From Ophiothrix spiculata (taxonomy: Eukaryota > Echinodermata > Ophiuroidea > Amphilepidida > Ophiotrichidae): a stretch of 64,000 nt of DNA. A program made the position numbers and the translations under genes. The notes below the pieces were generated by a model. It saw only the letters and a list, made by a program, of their open reading frames with translations, was not told the origin of the DNA and searched no databases. Positions 58,682-64,000 of this stretch are shown in pieces; position 1 is the first letter of the stretch; every line of letters begins with the position of its first letter. The stretch lies in the NCBI GenBank assembly GCA_000969725.1, contig JXSR01S040924.1. One strand, written 5' to 3'.

Positions 58682-59974
58682 TGTGACCCATCACATCTAG
58701 GTACCTTAAAGTGATGGGTTACCTTGATAATGATTTTTTTTTAATTTTACATGCCAAATTGTTCATATGGTAGTATATGTTGTTACCTATGGCAATGCAA
58801 ATTCATCGGGGAAAAAAATTGGGTCAAAGGTCACCTAATTTGCATAAAAATGGCAGTCATCTTGGATTTTTGGGGTATATTTTTTACGGCATTTTTCAAT
58901 ACCTAAATTTATTTTTGAAAGGTTTTTTTTTACTAATTGGTACTCAAGGATCTATAAAAATGCGTAACAGAGCCCTTTTTTGAGATTTCTGGATACAAAG
59001 GGGTAAAATTTTGGTAAATTTGGCAAAAATCATGCTTTTTTAAAAAATGCGTCAACATTTGATTTTTTTCTCAAAAAATAAATACAATTCAACAAAAGGG
59101 CTCTGTTACGCACTGTATCACGTCAAGGAGTACATTCTGTCCAAATTTGGTGGTTATAACCTGTATCGTATTCAAATAGGAAGCCGTAAACTGAAGAAAA
59201 TCAACGCTTCCGGAAAGACACCGATAAAGTCTATCAAAACTGTTTTGATATAATTATGCAAATTAGGTGCCATTTAATTATTCTACAATAGAACAGAAGA
59301 AACTACTTGAATTATCAAAGCATTTGGTGAAAAAGCTACAATTAAAGGTCACTCCGTTTTCAAATTATGAATTTTTGAAGCAAAAATATTAGATAACGCT
59401 GGTTTTAAAAAAAAATAAAATACATAACAAATATCACCGGCTGAAAAACAATAAAAAACAAAAGAAATTATTTTTTCCGCAATAGAAAAAATGCCATAAC
59501 TTTGGAACCGAAGCTCCGATTTTGGTGAAACAAAGACCATTTAAAAGCTAATATGAATATATTTAAATCCAAAATGGCAGATTTCAACAGGTAGTCCATT
59601 ACCTTAACGTCGGCATATTATACATTACGTGTTATGAGACATTGAAGGTTAACACAGTTAACAATCGTGCAAAGGTCGAATTTCTAGTTTCACCAGAAAC
59701 GTTACCTTTGCATGTTTGACGTGTATAGAATCATGTCAATCAGTTCAAACATCCAAAACATTAAACATGTTGCATTACACGAAACTTTCTTTTTCGGGAA
59801 TCAGCTAAAGGCCGTAAACAGATTTGAGTGTATAACTTTGTAACCAAACATCTGATAACCAAAACTAAGGTACTATATCATTTCAAAGCTTTAAGACTCA
59901 GGTTTTGAAATGAGCCCAAAATATTGATTTTGATTATTGGTCCCTTAAGGTACCTCTAGATATGACGGGTCACA
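58682..59974. mobile_element. Long TGTGACCC-family element, TA flanked
   Basis: The left end TGTGACCCATCACATCTAGG then TACCTTAA and the right end (reverse complement) TGTGACCCGTCATATCTAGA then GGTACCTTAAGGG are flanked by TA (58680-58681, 59975-59976). About 1.29 kb, so longer than its relatives. No transposase frame is visible; the right third resembles the inverse of 46636-47070. Confidence 0.75.
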
Positions 59975-60517
59975 TATGGAAAATATATAAATATTTCACG
60001 TTTTAAACACATCATGCTATTTTATGGTTTGTTCATTTGATAATATTGTTGTTGTTACCAAAATAGCATTTAAATGGCTATTGTAATTGCAATTGGAAAT
60101 GAAGTTTTAATCAAATGGGGCTCTTAGTGTTGTCGTTGTTTGTTTGTTTTGTTTTGTTTGGTTTTTTTTTTTTTTTTTTTTTTATATAAATAGCAAAAGA
60201 AATTGGGAAAACTTTTATAACTATTATAAAGTGAGATACATAATTCTATGTGGTACTTTAAAAACAAGTAGTGAGTTAGAAATTATTTCAAGACTATGTA
60301 TAATAAAATGTGACACTACTAAAATATTTGTCTAAAGCATTTTAAAGCTATATTCGGCCAAAATCAGCCCGCATCGTTGTTTATAGTTGCGCAGTTTGAT
60401 CTTAGCATTTCAATACGATGAATTTGCCACAGATTTGACTTATGCAAATATTTAAGTGAAATAGTCAGCGTTGAATTTTGATTCCAAATAAATAACAGGT
60501 TTACCCGGTTTGCTTTG

Positions 60518-60857
60518 GTCAATTTTCATTTTAACTTTGTAGAGCATGGTCAAGGTTATATTTTGTCTATTCATCTAATATACTCCTCACTCTTTATTTT
60601 TAAATGTCAAAAAGAGAGTTAAACAATAATTTGAGTACCTTGGCCATATTGAGCTGTTCATATTCACATTTTTAGCCTTCAATATCGTCAATTTTCATTT
60701 CAACTTTCTAGAGCATGGTCGATTATACTTTTGTCTACTCATGTAATATACTCCTCACTCTTTATTTGAAAATGTCAAAAAGAGAGTTAAACAATAATTT
60801 TAGTAGCTTGGCGATATTGAGCTGTTCATATTCTCATTTTTAGCCTTCAAAATCGTC
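60518..60857. repeat. 169-bp tandem duplication
   Basis: Copies start at 60518 and 60687 (GTCAATTTTCATTTYAACTT). Both run through CTCCTCACTCTTTATTT, GTCAAAAAGAGAGTTAAACA and ATATTGAGCTGTTCATATTC. They are about 90% alike. Confidence 0.92.
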
Positions 60858-60859
60858 GG

Positions 60860-62140
60860 TAGTCTGATTAAATTACGCATAGCATCGATGACAAGTTGCC
60901 ACCCGTTCTCCTGTCAAGTTTCAAACCTCTACTGCTTCATCTTCATTCTTAGACACCTTAACACCGAGTATTCGTCTGATGCATTAAAAAGAGGCGTTAT
61001 ATGCAAATGCCGACACCCTAGCAGATCACATGTCTCAAAATACGGATCAGATAACATGTATCAACTACACTCAGCTTCTGTTCTGTTCATCCAAACAGCT
61101 TCCTAGCATTTAATTCGGGGATATACTTAACTTTGGCTTTACGAGTATAATGCGACTCGAACATTAGAACCCATAATACTCAGTTATACCCCCGCCCCTC
61201 CCCGATCAATTATACCTATAGTAATGTTTAGTGATTTTTCTCCCAATATAGACTTATATTTTACGATTCGACCTTTTTTATCGTAATGTTTGCACAATTA
61301 TCACAATATTACTCAGAAAGAACTAGCCCTTTTGAGCGACACATACCGTAAACATTTGTTCCCGGGGCATATAATGGTTCGAATAATGTCCAACAAACAT
61401 GATAATATCAAATGAACCTATCAATGATTCCACTCTTTGTCTCCTTGTTTGTCTTTGCTAGTTGGTGTTAATTTCATGATTGTACTTTATTTATAAAATT
61501 TTACTACGAAATTGAAATCTCTGGAATCATATCATACATTTGCTGACAAAACTTCTCATTTCACAAGTACTTCTTATTACATTATTATTTTTAAATATCG
61601 TTATACTTTAATTAGTTTCTTAGCATACCTCTTTAGATATTCATTAAATACCTAAAATAAAATTAGATAAAATTGATGTAGAAGGGATGGAATCTATAAC
61701 AACGAGAGATGTGCTCTTTTTTTAAAATTTAATTCGAAAAGTGTAAGTGGCAACAGCTATTTTAAATATTTCTTCGGAAATGACATAATGTGCAAAATAG
61801 AAAAACACCACCGTATGCTAATCCAAATACATGCACATTTATAAGTTATGAACTTAAACAAAGTCTAAGTTTACAGGAGTCAGGTGCACAATTGTGCCAA
61901 AATGTTCCCATCCGATGGCAACGTCCCATTCATTTTTTTAAGAACGGGGTAATCATGCATTCCTCCCATTCTACTCTTTGGCTATCTGGGAGGAATGAAA
62001 GCTTAATTATTCTATGTCATTCATCTTATTTCAATCTTTTTCTAAACTGGAGACAACGACTTAACAGGCCTTTGGCTTATTTTCTTGTTCTCCTCCACAA
62101 TGTTTATACTAAGTAAATATGCATTAGTAGAAATAAATAA
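60860..62140. other. Intergenic sequence, possible retroposon 3' end near 62140
   Basis: The stretch 61790-62140 ends AAATAAATAAATC followed by a pentanucleotide array, the style of a non-LTR retroposon tail. The 108-codon frame at 61790-62116 (+) shows no RT motif. No gene called. Confidence 0.3.
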
Positions 62141-62143
62141 ATC

Positions 62144-62194
62144 ATGTTATGTTATGTTATGTTATGTTATGTTATGTTATGTTATGTTATGTTA
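62144..62194. repeat. (ATGTT)n microsatellite
   Basis: Ten perfect ATGTT units. Confidence 0.95.
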
Positions 62195-62540
62195 CTTGAT
62201 GGTGTATATTCAATCATAGTTCCTTGAAAATTAATCGTATTTTACGGCTGATATATAGATAGAATAAAATATAGGTACAAATCATTCAGAGGAATAACGG
62301 AAAACGACATCAAAATTAAATAAAAACATGTGATTTGAAATTCGTCCATACTTAGGATCCATCGGAATGGAGCCTATCTATAATTCATCAATGATTTCAA
62401 TTACAAAAAACTCCTAAGGATATTTGATTCTAGAAATATGGCACAGCAGAAAATAAAGAAAGGACAGAAATGGATGTGGGCAAAACAAATGCCATGAATG
62501 ATAGCTCAAAAGTGCCTAGCTTCCTACAACAAAGTCAGTC

Positions 62541-62744
62541 TGTTTTGCTATCTAAATTTCTCCCAAAGGACGCTTTTGATTTTACAAATCTGAAATAGCC
62601 TACATCGACCGTTTACCGATTCGGTAAGGTAAACAACAATAATGTTTTGCTATCTAAATTTCTCCCAAAGGACGCTTTTGATTTTACAAATCTGAAATAG
62701 CCTACATCGACCGTTTACCGATTCGGTAAGGTAAACAACAATAA
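62541..62744. repeat. Perfect 102-bp tandem duplication
   Basis: TGTTTTGCTATCTAAATTTC begins at 62541 and 62643. The two units are identical through CCGTTTACCGATTCGGTAAG (a near-palindrome) to AACAACAATAA. Confidence 0.95.
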
Positions 62745-62749
62745 CAGGA

Positions 62750-64000
62750 ACACGTAAATTACAAATCTGTGTCGAGTGAGCTACTAAATTAATTCTTGAA
62801 AAGCTTGGTAAATATTCATTCGTATGATTTATCTTAAACAAGCAGACGATTACAAATATGATATCTGTTAGTTGGTATTTTCTTCAGAGTGCATTTTTCG
62901 ACGCTGTTCCAATCATTGCTCATTCAGTTTACTCAGATAAACATTCCCATTTCTTAATAGAGCCTAGTTTGACTTTAGAAAATTTATTTTTCACAATTTC
63001 GAGTTTTTGAACCAAGTATTAGTCACATTTTCATATTAATGAAAGTAAAATGCTGCTGAAGCTGTTCCGTTTTCGAGAGGAAGGTTAGACAATAATATAA
63101 TAAAACCAGCACATGTATTGGCAACAGTTAAATACATTATTTCTTATCACATCAAACGGGTTGATAAACCAGTTCAGTTAGAAACTGAAACCTCTGTGGA
63201 GTTTATAATTTTTAAAGATTATTCTTAATAAAATTGCACAATGTACAATATTCAGCAATATAATCCCTAAAAACGAATCATGGCATATTAACATTTTGTT
63301 AAAGATCCAATTTCTGTTAAAACATAAACCTTAGTGTGAAAGTCACCTCGTGGTAGTGTCCAGTGATCATTTGCATTCCGTTTCCTACTCGTTGATCATT
63401 ACGAAGTTGAGGCTAACTTAAGCTCACCAATTGCTCAAGGGTTTTCGTCCAGAATTTTCACGCTTAGTTTTCGCATTCGAGGCACATCTCGATGCGACAA
63501 TTTTAACACTTAAACTTTGAATGGTGGGTTTCAATTTAAGACTTTATGCATACGGCGTTCTAATTTACACTCTCTGTCTCCCTTAAGCGATTCTAAATCG
63601 TGCCCTGAAGTGATAAGTCAGATTCATGTACGGTGGCAAAACTTTCCCAAGTTTCTCATCGAATTCATTTACATTTAAAGCGAAACTCACTTTATACTCC
63701 GTACAAATACTTTTATCGTATGTTAATAATACGAAAATGATATTTTACTTCTGCACCTTTCTTTTTAAATCATAAACATTTATCAAAACAATCTGAAAAT
63801 ATCTTCATTTTAGTAATTGTATGCTCCTTATTTATTTCCATGGTCTCAGCAGATAAGCAAAAAAGCAAAAATTGCAATATCTCCATCTGAAGATGTGTTC
63901 TTTTAAAGCTGTTGCAAAAATACGTATTTTGAACCATCTACATATTAATCTGCTCATGCATGACATGTAGTACTATTACCTCTTCCATTCAATAGAGGAT
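62750..64000. other. AT-rich intergenic sequence, no gene seen
   Basis: No supported feature on either strand up to the window end. Confidence 0.4.

Noticed and set aside
61790-62116. 108-codon frame before the (ATGTT)n tract as a LINE ORF
   Set aside because: The tail style fits a retroposon, but no reverse transcriptase or endonuclease motif is visible, so only a possible retroposon end is noted.
1-64000. CRISPR arrays, operons or a prokaryotic island
   Set aside because: Spliced genes, LINEs, SINEs and MITEs show eukaryotic DNA. The regular repeats (26, 71, 86 bp) are tandem satellites without spacers.

Overview
This is eukaryotic, AT-rich animal genomic DNA with introns, two runs of N (27940-28760 and 43584-44383) and a dense load of small transposons. 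The gene content (a plexin receptor and an EFCAB10-like ciliary protein), the CR1/L2/Jockey-type LINEs, a Penelope-like fragment and tRNA-derived SINEs suggest a marine invertebrate, most likely a deuterostome such as an echinoderm or hemichordate. The species cannot be fixed from the window.

Layout. (1) 155-20507, + strand: the last 22 coding exons of a plexin, probably plexin-B-like. They run from the IPT repeats through the transmembrane segment to the complete cytoplasmic GAP and Rho-binding domains and the stop codon. Every splice phase agrees, giving 963 codons plus stop; the sema/PSI part lies upstream of the window. (2) 20508 to about 27460: 3' UTR and intergenic DNA with MITEs, a SINE fragment and local duplications. 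(3) 27460-35600: a tRNA-like relic, an assembly gap, several foldback/MITE elements, a minisatellite and a LINE fragment. (4) 35629-40495, - strand: a complete three-exon EFCAB10-like gene (120 aa) with a recognisable ciliary-type promoter. Its introns carry a tandem segmental duplication in which one block is nearly identical and the other clearly diverged. (5) 40.9-42 kb: a GC-richer promoter-proximal block with a hairpin MITE and short exact duplications. (6) 42-64 kb: no convincing gene; many non-autonomous DNA transposons (PIF/Harbinger-like with TTA flanks, hAT-like with exact 8-bp duplications, TA-flanked Tc1/mariner-like), a second LINE copy and tandem repeats.

The two genes have no evident functional link. 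One is a semaphorin receptor with an enzymatic cytoplasmic tail; the other is a small cilium-type docking protein. I found no new multi-gene system. The best leads are a glutamine replacing a conserved GAP arginine in the plexin, an in-frame tandem copy of a plexin GAP exon, the two-speed duplication in EFCAB10, and two hairpin transposons inserted back to back that share one TTA.
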